A stretch of 64,000 nt of DNA from JADJLQ01 sp038251405 (GCA_038251405.1 JBBSBH010000022.1:17965-81964); one strand, 5' to 3'; shown: positions 53,456 to 63,307, numbered from the stretch's first letter. Notes: a model not told the origin generated them from the letters alone. Numbers and translations: made by a program.

Positions 53456-55240
53456 TTATGAAATGGATAAAGATTCCATCTCAGCTCTATCTTCCCATTT
53501 TTGCTGCTCCAGGATATCGTAGTATAGTCCTTTCAATTCTATTAATTCCTCATGTGTTCCACTTTCAGCCAACTTACCTTTTTGTAAAACTAAAATTTTT
53601 GAAAAATTGGCCAGGTGACTCACTCTATGCGTAATAAGTATGGCCGTTTTGTTTTTAAGTACTTCTTCGAAGGCGTCTAGTATAGCCTGCTCCGTGCGCG
53701 TATCTACCGCACTAAGGCAATCATCCAATATCAAAATTTCGGGCTTTTTGATCAAAGCTCTTGCAATAGCTACCCGTTGCTTTTGACCTCCTGACAAGGT
53801 TACTCCACGTTCACCTAAAATGGTATTTTCCTTTTCTGGCAGACCATTTATTTCATCTTCAATCGCCGCATATTTAGTAAATTGATGAAGATCATGATTT
53901 AAGGAGCTATCTACTCCAAAAAGAATATTCTCTTTAATAGATTCAGAGAATAAAAATTGATCCTGAGGGACATATCCTATTTGTCTACGCAGACCGTTTA
54001 AGTCATACTCTTTGATATCTTTTCCATCAATTAAGATCTGCCCCTCATTTACATCGAATAATCTTAAAAGCAACTCTGCCACGGTGGTCTTCCCCGCGGC
54101 GGTTCGACCAATAATCGCCACTCTTTCACCTGCTTCAATCGTAAATGATAAATTATCTATTGCTTTTACGCCTGTATTGGGATAAACAAAACTCACATTT
54201 TTAAATTCTATTTTACCATCCAGGGAAGCTGAATTTAAAATTCCATTTTCCTGAATAACCGGATCAGTTATCATGAATTCATTTATTCTCAGCATAGATG
54301 CCTCTGCCTGCTGGATAATGGATGCAAGCCAACCAATAGCTGTTACCGGCCATGCCAGCATGTTTATATAAATAACGAATTCAGCAATATTGCCGGGAGT
54401 GATAGCCCCTGCCTGGGCCCTGTAAGCACCTGCCCAAACAATAATCACTGTACTAATACCTGTAAGTAACATGATCAATGGGAAAAACATGGCATTTATT
54501 TTAGAAAGGTCCCAGGTATGTGATTTGTAAACTTGTGCCTCTCCCACAAACATTTTATCCATAGAAGCTTCCTGAGTGTATGATTTTACTATTCTAATAC
54601 CGCTATAAACTTCTTGAGCAATGGAGGTGAGTTTGGCCAATTGCCTTTGGATCATCGTGCTTTTCTTATTTATAATGGTACTTACGTAAAAAATAGAAAT
54701 TGACAAAAAAGGTAACGGAAGTAATGTCAGTAATGATAGCGTAAGATCTACTTTCACCATACTGGCAACCACAAGAATAATCAAGGCGCCTAAATCAATT
54801 GCATACAATACTGCCGGCCCCAGGTACATGCGCACTTTATTTACATCTTCGGATATACGAGACATCAGATCACCGGTCTTTTGTTTTCTATAAAAAGTCT
54901 GATCAAGTTTTGAATAATGCTCATAAATCGCTTTACGCAGATCGTATTCAATCAACCTGGACATTACTATGATCGTTTGCCTCATGAAGTACATAAATAC
55001 CCCCATGAGGACCGCACAACCAAAAACTATAAGGCCGAATTTCAACAATTTAGGTCCCAACTCTGCAATAGCCTGGGCGGAAGGATTTTTCAATTCTGCT
55101 ACTACCAGATCTAAAGCTTTTCCAATCAACTGAGGTTGTACTATTCGGAAATAATTCATAAGCATTACGAATGCAATGCCTGCCATAAATCGCAATTTAT
55201 ACCGTACAAAGTATTTATTTAATGTCCAAAGCTCTTTCAA
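53456..55240 (-). CDS. ABC exporter (fused membrane and ATPase domains)
   Basis: A 594-residue exporter with six transmembrane helices (residues 15-310) and an ATPase domain: Walker A GRTAAGKTT, signature LSGGQKQR, H-loop histidine ILITHRVSH. Walker B ends LILDDCLSAVD, with aspartate where the catalytic glutamate usually stands, as in MdlA-type proteins. No adjacent partner gene is seen, so it either pairs with another half-transporter elsewhere or works as a homodimer. Lipid or drug export is the usual role. Confidence 0.87.
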   Translation of the reverse strand: MKELWTLNKYFVRYKLRFMAGIAFVMLMNYFRIVQPQLIGKALDLVVAELKNPSAQAIAELGPKLLKFGLIVFGCAVLMGVFMYFMRQTIIVMSRLIEYDLRKAIYEHYSKLDQTFYRKQKTGDLMSRISEDVNKVRMYLGPAVLYAIDLGALIILVVASMVKVDLTLSLLTLLPLPFLSISIFYVSTIINKKSTMIQRQLAKLTSIAQEVYSGIRIVKSYTQEASMDKMFVGEAQVYKSHTWDLSKINAMFFPLIMLLTGISTVIIVWAGAYRAQAGAITPGNIAEFVIYINMLAWPVTAIGWLASIIQQAEASMLRINEFMITDPVIQENGILNSASLDGKIEFKNVSFVYPNTGVKAIDNLSFTIEAGERVAIIGRTAAGKTTVAELLLRLFDVNEGQILIDGKDIKEYDLNGLRRQIGYVPQDQFLFSESIKENILFGVDSSLNHDLHQFTKYAAIEDEINGLPEKENTILGERGVTLSGGQKQRVAIARALIKKPEILILDDCLSAVDTRTEQAILDAFEEVLKNKTAILITHRVSHLANFSKILVLQKGKLAESGTHEELIELKGLYYDILEQQKWEDRAEMESLSIS

Positions 55241-55300
55241 ATGATTTCAGTTCGTTATCAGCAAAAGTAAATGAATTCGACTTATTTCACCAGAGCCTAT

Positions 55301-56413
55301 TCAATTCTCTTTTTCAAAATCCAAATAAGGGCTTAGTTTTTTCCAAAAATCAGTATTAAAAGCTCTGATATCATAGAGTTGTTCTAAAGACCTAATTGGT
55401 TTATGAGCTGCGATAAAATTTTGAATGATAGAGGCCTGCTTTTTGTCGAAGTAAGGATGATACAATTTTGTAAAATCAGTTGTATTTACCTGGATTGTTT
55501 TTATAGCAGAAGATATATAAAGATTGGGTTTTATATATTGAAAAGTCGAATCAGGCAGTCCATAAATCTCTTTCAATTGGTCGAGTTCATAAAACCCACC
55601 TAAATTATCACGATACTTAAGGATGCGTTGAGCAAGTTTTGAGCCTATGCCTGTTAATTTTTTTAACTCTACTGTATCGGTATTATTTAAATCAATTTTC
55701 AAATTCGAAAAAGTCGGTTCCTTTAAAACACTCGCTGGCCTATCCGCAAACAACAAAAAAGGAGCTAATTCAGCTAACAGGGAGTCCGTCAGGCCATAAA
55801 CTTTTCTTAATTCTTCCATGTTGTAAAACACTTTACCTGCCATTCTATATTTAAGTAATACATGGGCAACTGATGAGGGCATTCCTATAGAAATCAGGTC
55901 CCCATATTCTGATACGTTTATATCGATAGGGCTTGCAACTTTTTTTAAGGCTGGTGTCTCCTTTTTCTTATCTGCCTGGGGCGCCAGGGAGAATTGTATA
56001 AAAGGACTAAGGATGGTTAATTGCTCAGTACTAAGACCATAAACCCGTTTTACATCATTGAGAGATTTAAATCTGCCCCCTTTTTCAAGATATTTTGTCC
56101 AATTGAAGGCTTCTTTAGAAGAGACGCCAAAATTTACAAGCTCTTTAAACGAAACGTTATTAGGATTAAAACTATAGATCGATCTGGCATGATCCTTTCT
56201 AACTATTGGATGCTCTAAGCCATTGACTTCTACCCCTGAAATACCTTCCAAATCAATAGCTTTTTCTATCCTATAAGTTGGGATTTGTGGAATAAAGAAA
56301 GATCCCATATACATGAAAATACATAGGCACAATAAGCCAATAATAAGAAAAGTCGATCTCCGCTCTTTTAGAGAAAAATTAAAAAACAATGAATTGGAAA
56401 AATATCTTTTCAT
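55301..56413 (-). CDS. ComEA-like helix-hairpin-helix membrane protein
   Basis: A 370-residue protein with one N-terminal transmembrane helix (STFLIIGLLCLCIFMYMGSFF) and four helix-hairpin-helix segments, e.g. IDLNNTDTVELKKLTGIGSKLAQRILKYRDNLGGF. ComEA proteins bind incoming DNA in the periplasm. Its start overlaps the ComEC stop by four bases, so it is the second gene of an uptake pair. Four HhH units is longer than the usual single-domain ComEA. Confidence 0.85.
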   Translation of the reverse strand: MKRYFSNSLFFNFSLKERRSTFLIIGLLCLCIFMYMGSFFIPQIPTYRIEKAIDLEGISGVEVNGLEHPIVRKDHARSIYSFNPNNVSFKELVNFGVSSKEAFNWTKYLEKGGRFKSLNDVKRVYGLSTEQLTILSPFIQFSLAPQADKKKETPALKKVASPIDINVSEYGDLISIGMPSSVAHVLLKYRMAGKVFYNMEELRKVYGLTDSLLAELAPFLLFADRPASVLKEPTFSNLKIDLNNTDTVELKKLTGIGSKLAQRILKYRDNLGGFYELDQLKEIYGLPDSTFQYIKPNLYISSAIKTIQVNTTDFTKLYHPYFDKKQASIIQNFIAAHKPIRSLEQLYDIRAFNTDFWKKLSPYLDFEKEN

Positions 56414-58467
56414 TGTAATGGTATCTGGATAAAAGAATTTTGAGGCTCGCGGTAATCAAAACTTTTGTTGGTCTTCGATAAATGAGTAGGTGTCTTTCCT
56501 TCAAATTCGTATACCACCGAATGACCAGCGTTTACTAAAGTATCCCCATGATCATGATTCGACAAAACAATAAAGTTTACCTGCTCATCTGGAGACAGTT
56601 CTGTTTTAATGCCTTGATCACCAATTAAAATGTATGAAGATTTATTATAGGTAATACTGGATTTAGTTATAATTAAATTCGAGGAAAAGTACTCTTGTTT
56701 ACCAGTATTCAAATAAACAAAATCAGGAGATTGAATATTGTATTTATCCACATAATTAGAATTTTGAGTAATGCTATCACCCACTAATTGAATTATGGAA
56801 CCTTGATTTTTAATCCAGACTTTTTGCTTGCCCCGAGATGTAGAGGCTATCATTTCTACCTTCTTTATATCTCTTATATTTTCAAGAGTAAATAAAACAA
56901 AAGCGAATGACAGGGCTAATAAAAAATAGCTGATCGTGAGATACGATTTTTTATTAATCGCGGCACTCATTAAAAGGCTTATAAAAATTAAAAGTATGCA
57001 ATCTGGTAATGATGGCCACCATCCTCCCAAATTCCCCAAGGGTAAAGTATATAAAAAAGTAATGATTTCATTCATGCAATGGACACTCCATACTAATGGA
57101 TATTTTAACCAGAATAAAAATTTCAACGATAATGCTTTGATAGGAAAAATAATCATTCCGAATACGAGTATCAGGAAGGAAAAAGGGGTGCTGATTAAGC
57201 TTGTAAGCCAAAAATAAAATGCAAATTGATGAAAATGGAAACCTACCAAAGGATAAATAAATAATTGTGCGGCTAACGAAACAGAACAGGCTTTCCAAAC
57301 CGCTTGTAAAAATTTATTGGAAGTAATTACCATCTTTCTGATTGGCTCATACAGCAATAATATACCGGCCATGGCACCAAAGGATAGTTGAAAACCAATA
57401 TTATATATATCATTTGGATTATAAATTATTAATAAAAAAGCAGCTGCTGCAAGCAAGTTTAATGGAATAATATCCTTTTGCAATAATCTTCCCACAATAA
57501 ATGATGAAAACATGACTGCAGCGCGCATGATGGATGGTGTAGCACCTGTAAGTATAGTGTAAGCCCATATGGCAGTTAATGTAATTGCAGGTACCAGGAG
57601 CTTTGAAGGCCTGAATTTATCAAGAATGAAACCAAGTATAAAACCAATAATCTGAGCTAATATGCCCACGTGCAAGCCAGATACTGCCAGTACATGCACC
57701 GCACCAGTTGCCGAATAAGCTCTGTATAATTCAGGATCAATCTTCTTTCTCAATCCTAATAGCATAGCAGTGGCTACCGGATAATCTTTTTTATTCTCAA
57801 ATAGTGATGAGACCAATGAATCTGACCAAATGCTACATTTTTCAACAAAAGAATGGGGAGCTTTATGTAAAATCATGAATCGGGAAGTATCTGCATATGT
57901 CAGATAGTGTATATTTCGATGACTTAAAAGATCAGCCCAATCAAATTCATATGGAGCGGATCGGTGATCCGGGTGGAGAATCCTTAAATCACCGCGTACA
58001 ATATCATTTTTAACTGGCAAGTATTTGAAATTCTTTGTAACCCTGATCAGCAATTTGCCCTTCACTGAATACCAGGCACTATCTCTATTTTCTTCTATAA
58101 CATCTGAATAACAATCCCAAAACCTATCCTTCTCTTCCACAGAATATATTCTGCTAATCAAATCCGTCTTCCCATTTATAGAATAATGATCTTCAAAAAA
58201 TAGCTCATTGCGCATTTGCGACCAAATAAAACCAAAAAGCAAAAAAAATATAAGCACGCCCACTCCAAACCATTGCTGATAGATCAGGACTTTCGAAACT
58301 CTATAATGGACCATGATGAGTAATCCCAAATCAATGATCAATACTGACCATAACCATTTATACATTGGGGTTTGAATAGTATTGGCTGCGACAACCCCAA
58401 AAATCAGGGGAACCAGTACGCGCAAAGCAGGATACTTAATCCAAAATATACGATATTCTAGAGGCAT
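56410..58467 (-). CDS. comEC: ComEC/Rec2-type DNA-uptake channel
   Basis: A 685-residue membrane protein. Residues 1-250 hold the N-terminal domain and the DUF4131-like part, and the channel domain (ATGAVHVLAVSGLHVGILAQII) lies near residues 255-520 with many helices. The tail (LIGDQGIKTELSPDEQVNFIVLSNHDHGD) is short, with no clear HxHxDH zinc site, so the nuclease-like domain seems reduced, as in other Bacteroidota. It transports single-stranded DNA into the cytoplasm. First gene of the uptake pair. Confidence 0.87.
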   Translation of the reverse strand: MPLEYRIFWIKYPALRVLVPLIFGVVAANTIQTPMYKWLWSVLIIDLGLLIMVHYRVSKVLIYQQWFGVGVLIFFLLFGFIWSQMRNELFFEDHYSINGKTDLISRIYSVEEKDRFWDCYSDVIEENRDSAWYSVKGKLLIRVTKNFKYLPVKNDIVRGDLRILHPDHRSAPYEFDWADLLSHRNIHYLTYADTSRFMILHKAPHSFVEKCSIWSDSLVSSLFENKKDYPVATAMLLGLRKKIDPELYRAYSATGAVHVLAVSGLHVGILAQIIGFILGFILDKFRPSKLLVPAITLTAIWAYTILTGATPSIMRAAVMFSSFIVGRLLQKDIIPLNLLAAAAFLLIIYNPNDIYNIGFQLSFGAMAGILLLYEPIRKMVITSNKFLQAVWKACSVSLAAQLFIYPLVGFHFHQFAFYFWLTSLISTPFSFLILVFGMIIFPIKALSLKFLFWLKYPLVWSVHCMNEIITFLYTLPLGNLGGWWPSLPDCILLIFISLLMSAAINKKSYLTISYFLLALSFAFVLFTLENIRDIKKVEMIASTSRGKQKVWIKNQGSIIQLVGDSITQNSNYVDKYNIQSPDFVYLNTGKQEYFSSNLIITKSSITYNKSSYILIGDQGIKTELSPDEQVNFIVLSNHDHGDTLVNAGHSVVYEFEGKTPTHLSKTNKSFDYREPQNSFIQIPLQ

Positions 58468-58551
58468 CAGGGTGAAGGGTGTGTTCTTAAATGCATGAAA
58501 TTAAATATTATCATTGAATTTCTAAGCAAATAATCAAAATTTTTAGTGTAT

Positions 58552-58565
58552 TGAAATCGATTTCA
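58552..58565. promoter_or_regulatory. LacI/CRE-type operator before the IlvD gene
   Basis: TGAAATCGATTTCA is a perfect 14-base palindrome with a central CG. It fits the LacI-family pattern TGnAAnCGnTnnCA. It lies 55 bases before the start codon, so a sugar-responsive repressor may control the dehydratase. Confidence 0.55.
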
Positions 58566-58619
58566 TAAAGTCGTTCGATCTTCTTAGTTTCGGGCCCATA
58601 AATTTTTATAAATCATTGT

Positions 58620-60326
58620 ATGAAACTTAGAAGCCGCGGATGGTTTGGAAAAACCGGAAAAGATGGATTTATCTATAGAGCCTGGATGCAAAACCAGGGA
58701 ATCCCAAGGGAAGAGCTGGAAGGTAAACCAGTCATCGGGATCTGCAACACCTGGTCAGAGCTCACTCCTTGTAATGCTCATTTCCGAGAACTTGCAGAAT
58801 CTGTAAAACACGGAATTATACAATCGGGTGGCTACCCTGTTGAGTTTCCGGTCATGTCTTTGGGGGAAACCTTGATAAAACCCACTGCCATGCTTTATAG
58901 AAATCTGGTGAGCATGGATGTAGAGGAATCTATTCGGGCCAATCCAATAGATGGTGTGGTATTGATGTGCGGATGTGACAAGACTACCCCATCCCTGGTA
59001 ATGGGCGCGTGTAGTGTAGATATACCTTCTATAGTGATTTCAGGAGGACCAATGCTTGCCGGCAAGTATAAAGGTAAAAATATTGGCACCAGCGATGTCT
59101 GGAGAATGGCAGAAGGTAATAAAATGGGAACAGTATCTCAAGAAGAAATGGACGACGCAGAGGGAGCAATGTGTCGCAGCAGAGGTCATTGTGCTGTGAT
59201 GGGCACGGCCTCTACCATGGCTTGTATGGTTGAATCTTTAGGCATCTCCCTATCAGGAAATGCTTCTATTCCGGCTGCAGATGCCAGACGAAAAGTAATG
59301 GCACACCGCACTGGTCAGCGCATAGTAGATATGGTAAGAGAGAATCAGCGCTTGTCTGATGTATTGACCAAAGAAGCCTTCGAAAATGCCATTAAAATAA
59401 ATGCTGCTATCGGTGGTTCTACTAATTTTGTAATACATCTTTTGGCCATTGCCGGCCGTATAGGTGTACAGCTCACCCTTGATGATTTTGACAGATGCTC
59501 CAGAGGTATTCCGTTATTGGCCAATCTCCAACCCTCAGGAGAATATTTTCTAGAAGACATGTATTATGCCGGAGGATTGCCCGCAGTAATAAAAGAGCTA
59601 TCCGGATTAGTGCATGGCAATGTCATTACAGTCAGTGGGAAGACGGTAGCTGAAAATGTTGTCAATTCAAATTGTTACAATAGAGAGGTAATCGCGAGTT
59701 TGGATAAACCTTTTAAATCCGAGACTGGTCTTGCCATATTAAAAGGCAACCTTTGTGAAGGCGGATGTGTAATAAAACCGAGTGCTGCCACTAAAAGCCT
59801 CATGAAACACAGAGGCCAGGCCATTGTTTTCACAGATATCGAAGACTATAAAAATCGGATAGATGACCCCCTTCTTGAAGTGACAGCGGATCATATTTTA
59901 GTCTTGCAAAATGTTGGACCAAAAGGATACCCGGGTATGCCAGAGGTAGGCAATATGCAACTTCCTAAAAAAATCCTGGAAAAAGGAATTCACGATATGG
60001 TAAGAATATCAGATGGCAGAATGAGTGGCACGGGATTTGGCACGGTAGTATTACATGCTTCGCCCGAGGCGGCAGTTGGTGGAAATTTTGCATTGGTAAA
60101 GTCAGGAGATTATATCAGCCTGGATGTTGAGGCCAGAAGTTTATTACTGGAAGTATCAGATGAGGAATTATCCGAGAGAAGAATAAAATGGACAGCTCCC
60201 AAACCTATTTCAGAAAGAGGGTATGTAAATCTATATGTCACTCATGTAATGCAATCGCATGAAGGTGCAGATATGGATTTCCTGGTTGGAAAATCCAGTA
60301 GCGAGGTAACAAGAGATAGCCATTGA
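58620..60326 (+). CDS. IlvD/Edd-family sugar-acid dehydratase
   Basis: A 568-residue [2Fe-2S] dehydratase. Conserved cysteines are C51 (TPCNAH), C119 (GCDKTTPS) and C191 (GHCAVMGTAST). The sequence start SRGWFGKTGKDGFIYRAWMQNQG resembles pentonate/arabinonate dehydratases more than the branched-chain enzyme IlvD. It would form a 2-keto-3-deoxy acid, the substrate of the DHDPS-family enzyme at 45080. A LacI-type operator precedes it. The sugar is not determined. Confidence 0.85.
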   Translation: MKLRSRGWFGKTGKDGFIYRAWMQNQGIPREELEGKPVIGICNTWSELTPCNAHFRELAESVKHGIIQSGGYPVEFPVMSLGETLIKPTAMLYRNLVSMDVEESIRANPIDGVVLMCGCDKTTPSLVMGACSVDIPSIVISGGPMLAGKYKGKNIGTSDVWRMAEGNKMGTVSQEEMDDAEGAMCRSRGHCAVMGTASTMACMVESLGISLSGNASIPAADARRKVMAHRTGQRIVDMVRENQRLSDVLTKEAFENAIKINAAIGGSTNFVIHLLAIAGRIGVQLTLDDFDRCSRGIPLLANLQPSGEYFLEDMYYAGGLPAVIKELSGLVHGNVITVSGKTVAENVVNSNCYNREVIASLDKPFKSETGLAILKGNLCEGGCVIKPSAATKSLMKHRGQAIVFTDIEDYKNRIDDPLLEVTADHILVLQNVGPKGYPGMPEVGNMQLPKKILEKGIHDMVRISDGRMSGTGFGTVVLHASPEAAVGGNFALVKSGDYISLDVEARSLLLEVSDEELSERRIKWTAPKPISERGYVNLYVTHVMQSHEGADMDFLVGKSSSEVTRDSH

Positions 60327-60542
60327 TCTTATTGCACAATGAAAATAGTTAATAACCAAAGGGAATAGTAGGCTAAGTCTCATTTTGATGGGCTTATTAG
60401 CTTTTCTCAAAAAATAGACGAAAAACTTCATAGAGCCATTGCCTCGTTTTATTTAATAGGAATGAGAGGAAAAGGTTTTAAGGCATCCACAATATTATTA
60501 GAGCATAATAGAATTGCAGGTTCTCCCTATATTATATGTGCC

Positions 60543-60673
60543 GAGCCTACAGCTCTTCAATGTGTACTCAACTTGACAATGGATTAAAATCCATTGTTAG
60601 TAAATAGTTCGAGCCTAATGGCTCTGAGATTTTCGCAATTAAAATTCCTAGCCCATCAAAATGGGAATTAGCC
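60543..60673. repeat. cluster of short palindromes in the 60327-60765 gap
   Basis: Inverted repeats: GAGC/GCTC (60543-60555), ACAATGGATT-AA-AATCCATTGT (60576-60597), GAGCC-TAAT-GGCTC (60611-60624) and CCCAT/ATGGG (60652-60665). Together they look like a dispersed REP-like element. No gene is visible in this 439-base gap; the tRNA promoter lies at its end. Confidence 0.5.
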
Positions 60674-60714
60674 AAATATTATAAATCAGGGATCGGTAAA
60701 GAATTTCTAAAATC

Positions 60715-60745
60715 GTTGCAAAATCCATCAAAATAATTAATTTTG
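60715..60745 (+). promoter_or_regulatory. promoter of tRNA-Asn
   Basis: GTTG (60715-60718), 19 bases, then TAATTTTG (60738-60745). This is a close match to the Bacteroidota promoter. The start would be near 60752, shortly before the tRNA. Confidence 0.65.
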
Positions 60746-60765
60746 CCCTCCCTAATGGATCAAAC

Positions 60766-60839
60766 GCCCCCTTAGCTCAGTTGGTTAGAGCGTCGGACTG
60801 TTAATCCGCAGGTCTCAAGTTCAAGTCTTGAAGGGGGCG
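60766..60839 (+). tRNA. tRNA-Asn (anticodon GTT)
   Basis: A 74-base cloverleaf. The acceptor GCCCCCT (60766-60772) pairs with AGGGGGC (60832-60838). The D arm is GCTC...GAGC, the anticodon loop is CTGTTAA with GTT at 60800-60802, and the T arm is TCAAG/CTTGA around TTCAAGT. CCA is not encoded. Confidence 0.95.
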
Positions 60840-60848
60840 CAATTGAAA

Positions 60849-60882
60849 ATGGGCAATCTTTTTAAGGTTGCCCATATTTTTT
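60849..60882 (+). terminator. terminator after tRNA-Asn
   Basis: ATGGGCAA (60849-60856) pairs with TTGCCCAT (60868-60875) and is followed by a T-run. Confidence 0.85.
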
Positions 60883-60903
60883 TAATCTAAAATATTAATA
60901 ATC

Positions 60904-61839
60904 ATGGGTTTATTGGTGATTGGAACGGTAGCATTTGATACCATCGAAACTCCTTACGGAAAGGCTGAAAGAGTAATTGGAGGTTCGGGGACTTATATTT
61001 CATGGTCAGCATCTTATTTTCATAAATCAATAAAGTTGCAAGCTATAGTGGGCGACGACTTTCCAATGGATGAGATAAAAGCACTTCATGAAAGAGGTGT
61101 CAGCACAGAAGGCCTTGAAATAGTGCCAGGTAAAAAATCATTTTTTTGGTCAGGCAAGTATCACGAAAATATGAACTCCAGAGATACCTTAGTGACTGAT
61201 TTGAATGTACTGGCAGACTTCAATCCTGTACTTCCTGACAGCTATAAACACTGTGATTATGTAATGCTGGGCAATCTTACTCCCGAGGTACAACTATCGG
61301 TTTTAAATCAAATGAAAAAAAGACCCAGGCTGGTAGTGCTCGATACCATGAATTTTTGGATGGATATTGCACTGGATGGTCTAAAAGAAGTCATTTCTAA
61401 AATAGATGTACTCACCTTAAATGAGGAGGAGGCAAGACAATTATCGGGAGAGTTTTCACTGGTAAAAGCGGCACATGCTATATATAAAATGGGGCCTAAA
61501 TATTTAATTATCAAAAAAGGTGAACATGGGGCTTTATTATTCTGTGGTGATCACATATTCTTTGCTCCTGCTTTGCCATTAGCCCAGGTATTTGATCCTA
61601 CCGGAGCTGGCGATACATTCGCAGGTGGCTTTATCGGCTGGCTGGCGCAGACAGATGATATCTCTTTTGAAAACATGAAACGGGCGGTAATCTATGGTTC
61701 TGCTATGGCCTCTTTTTGTGTAGAAGATTTTTCTATAAATAGGTTGAAAACTTTAGATTACGACATGATCAAAACCAGAGTAAAGATATTTGCAGAACTA
61801 GTTAGATTTGATACTGAAATAAGCGAATTAGAATTATAG
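60904..61839 (+). CDS. PfkB-family carbohydrate kinase
   Basis: A 311-residue ribokinase-like enzyme. The start LVIGTVAFDTIETPYG and IGGSGTYISWSASYF form the substrate site, and the C-terminal DPTGAGDTFAGGFIGWL holds the anion hole and catalytic aspartate. It phosphorylates a sugar or nucleoside with ATP. The substrate is unknown. It follows the tRNA-Asn terminator. Confidence 0.85.
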   Translation: MGLLVIGTVAFDTIETPYGKAERVIGGSGTYISWSASYFHKSIKLQAIVGDDFPMDEIKALHERGVSTEGLEIVPGKKSFFWSGKYHENMNSRDTLVTDLNVLADFNPVLPDSYKHCDYVMLGNLTPEVQLSVLNQMKKRPRLVVLDTMNFWMDIALDGLKEVISKIDVLTLNEEEARQLSGEFSLVKAAHAIYKMGPKYLIIKKGEHGALLFCGDHIFFAPALPLAQVFDPTGAGDTFAGGFIGWLAQTDDISFENMKRAVIYGSAMASFCVEDFSINRLKTLDYDMIKTRVKIFAELVRFDTEISELEL

Positions 61840-61909
61840 CAGATTAGCTAGTTTATTCCCTTGATTTTTTTTAAATGATATACTAAATTTCCTATTACCA
61901 GGAATAAAT

Positions 61910-61936
61910 AAAGGCCTCATCTGGGATGAAGCCTTT
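61910..61936. terminator. bidirectional terminator between pfkB-type gene and hpf
   Basis: AAAGGC-C-TCATC pairs with GATGA-A-GCCTTT across TGG. It lies 70 bases after one stop and 28 bases before the other. Confidence 0.8.
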
Positions 61937-61964
61937 ATAAAATTTTATTCAGAAACAATGCCCA

Positions 61965-62258
61965 CTAATTATGTTTGCTCTTAAATTTTAAAGTTTGTCT
62001 TTTGAGAGAAGACATAGCAAGCTCTAAAGCTGTTTCGAATGATTTACTGCTTTCACGGGTAAAAATATTACCACCGGGTACATGAATTAAAATTTCTACT
62101 ATTTTGTCTTTAATAGATTTGTGGCTTTCAAGTTTCAATACAACATGTATTTCAATGATACGTTCGTACAAACGCTCCAGTTTCTGAAGCTTGTTTTCAA
62201 TAAACATCAGCAGCTTTTGATCAGCCGTAAAATGAATAGACTCTGTCATAATTTTCAT
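61965..62258 (-). CDS. hpf: short ribosome hibernation promoting factor
   Basis: A protein of about 97 residues from the ATG at 62258 (KIMTESIHFTADQKLLMFIENKL). An upstream ATG at 62297 adds 13 residues with no family support. VILIHVPGG-type text (VEILIHVPGGNIFTRESSKSFETALELAM) is the HPF core that binds the ribosome decoding region and dimerises or inactivates ribosomes in slow growth. It lacks the C-terminal dimerisation domain of long HPF. Confidence 0.87.
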   Translation of the reverse strand: MKIMTESIHFTADQKLLMFIENKLQKLERLYERIIEIHVVLKLESHKSIKDKIVEILIHVPGGNIFTRESSKSFETALELAMSSLKRQTLKFKSKHN

Positions 62259-62314
62259 AATTCGTGATTTTATTTGATTAAAAAACGTGAAATGCATCAG
62301 GATATTTCATAGTG

Positions 62315-63226
62315 CTATGATTTGGGGTGTGCTTGCTCATAAATTTTCTTAAGCTTTTCTATCGTATTATGCATATAGACCTGAGTAGCAGCTAATGACG
62401 AATGTCCCAATAAAGTCTTCACAGCATTCAGATCAGCTCCTGCATCAGAGAGATGGGTAGCAAAGCTATGCCTCAAAATGTGAGGGCTCTTACGCTCTAC
62501 GGTAGAGACCTCGCCTAATTTGAGCCGAACCAGGTTGTAAACATACTTTGGATACAGAATCTCGCATTTTTCAGTAGTGAAAAGGTGACCATGATCTTGT
62601 TTTACCTGGTCTAAAAAATACTGATTTCGAATGATCATGAATGCATTGATCTTTTTCAATAAAGTTCCTGACAAAGGGATCTGCCGTTCCTTTTTACCCT
62701 TACCTTCTACCCTTATTACTTGTCTGCTAAAATCTATATCTGCCATCTTCAGATTGATCAACTCTGATCTTCTTAATCCACAGGAATATAATACCTCAAG
62801 AATTAAATTATTCTGATATACAAGAAGATTTGAATCTTCACTTGCAGTATTATCATAAGTCACAGATAATAAAGCATTTAAATGCTCCTTACGGATAGTG
62901 ACAGGCAATCTTTTTTCCATTTTGGGGTTAATTATTTTCCTCAATGGATTTTGATCAATACCGTGTCGTTTTCTTAAAAATTGGAAGAATGTTTTAAGTG
63001 CAGATATCTTTCGATTAATAGATCGATTGCCGATTTTTTGTTCATGAAGCTGAACAATCCAGGATCGGAGATGTATAGGTTTTACATCCTTAAAATCTAA
63101 AATCGAATATATATTTTGGAGGAAATCTTGAAACTGAGTTATATCAGACCGATACGCTTCTACCGTATGGGGTGAATACCGTTTTTCAAATTCTAAGTAA
63201 TTATAAAATAAATCTATACTAAACAA
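62315..63226 (-). CDS. xerC: tyrosine recombinase XerC/XerD type
   Basis: A 303-residue recombinase. The N-terminal SAM-like domain (SPHTVEAYRSDITQFQDFL) is followed by the catalytic domain with SCGLRRSELINLK, HILRHSFATHLSDAG and GHSSLAATQVYMH, giving the R...K...H-x-x-R...H...Y set. It resolves chromosome dimers at dif. Lies between rpsU and hpf, the usual order in this phylum. XerC versus XerD cannot be told here. Confidence 0.87.
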   Translation of the reverse strand: MFSIDLFYNYLEFEKRYSPHTVEAYRSDITQFQDFLQNIYSILDFKDVKPIHLRSWIVQLHEQKIGNRSINRKISALKTFFQFLRKRHGIDQNPLRKIINPKMEKRLPVTIRKEHLNALLSVTYDNTASEDSNLLVYQNNLILEVLYSCGLRRSELINLKMADIDFSRQVIRVEGKGKKERQIPLSGTLLKKINAFMIIRNQYFLDQVKQDHGHLFTTEKCEILYPKYVYNLVRLKLGEVSTVERKSPHILRHSFATHLSDAGADLNAVKTLLGHSSLAATQVYMHNTIEKLKKIYEQAHPKS

Positions 63227-63307
63227 ATCGGATCATATAAGATAAGGCAAGTTAAGCCCTGATCAGTGATTTGTCAAGAGTTATATTAAACAAAAAAATA
63301 ATATGGA

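Noticed and set aside
60327..60540. Possible gene after the dehydratase
   Set aside because: All frames are broken by stops within a few dozen codons.
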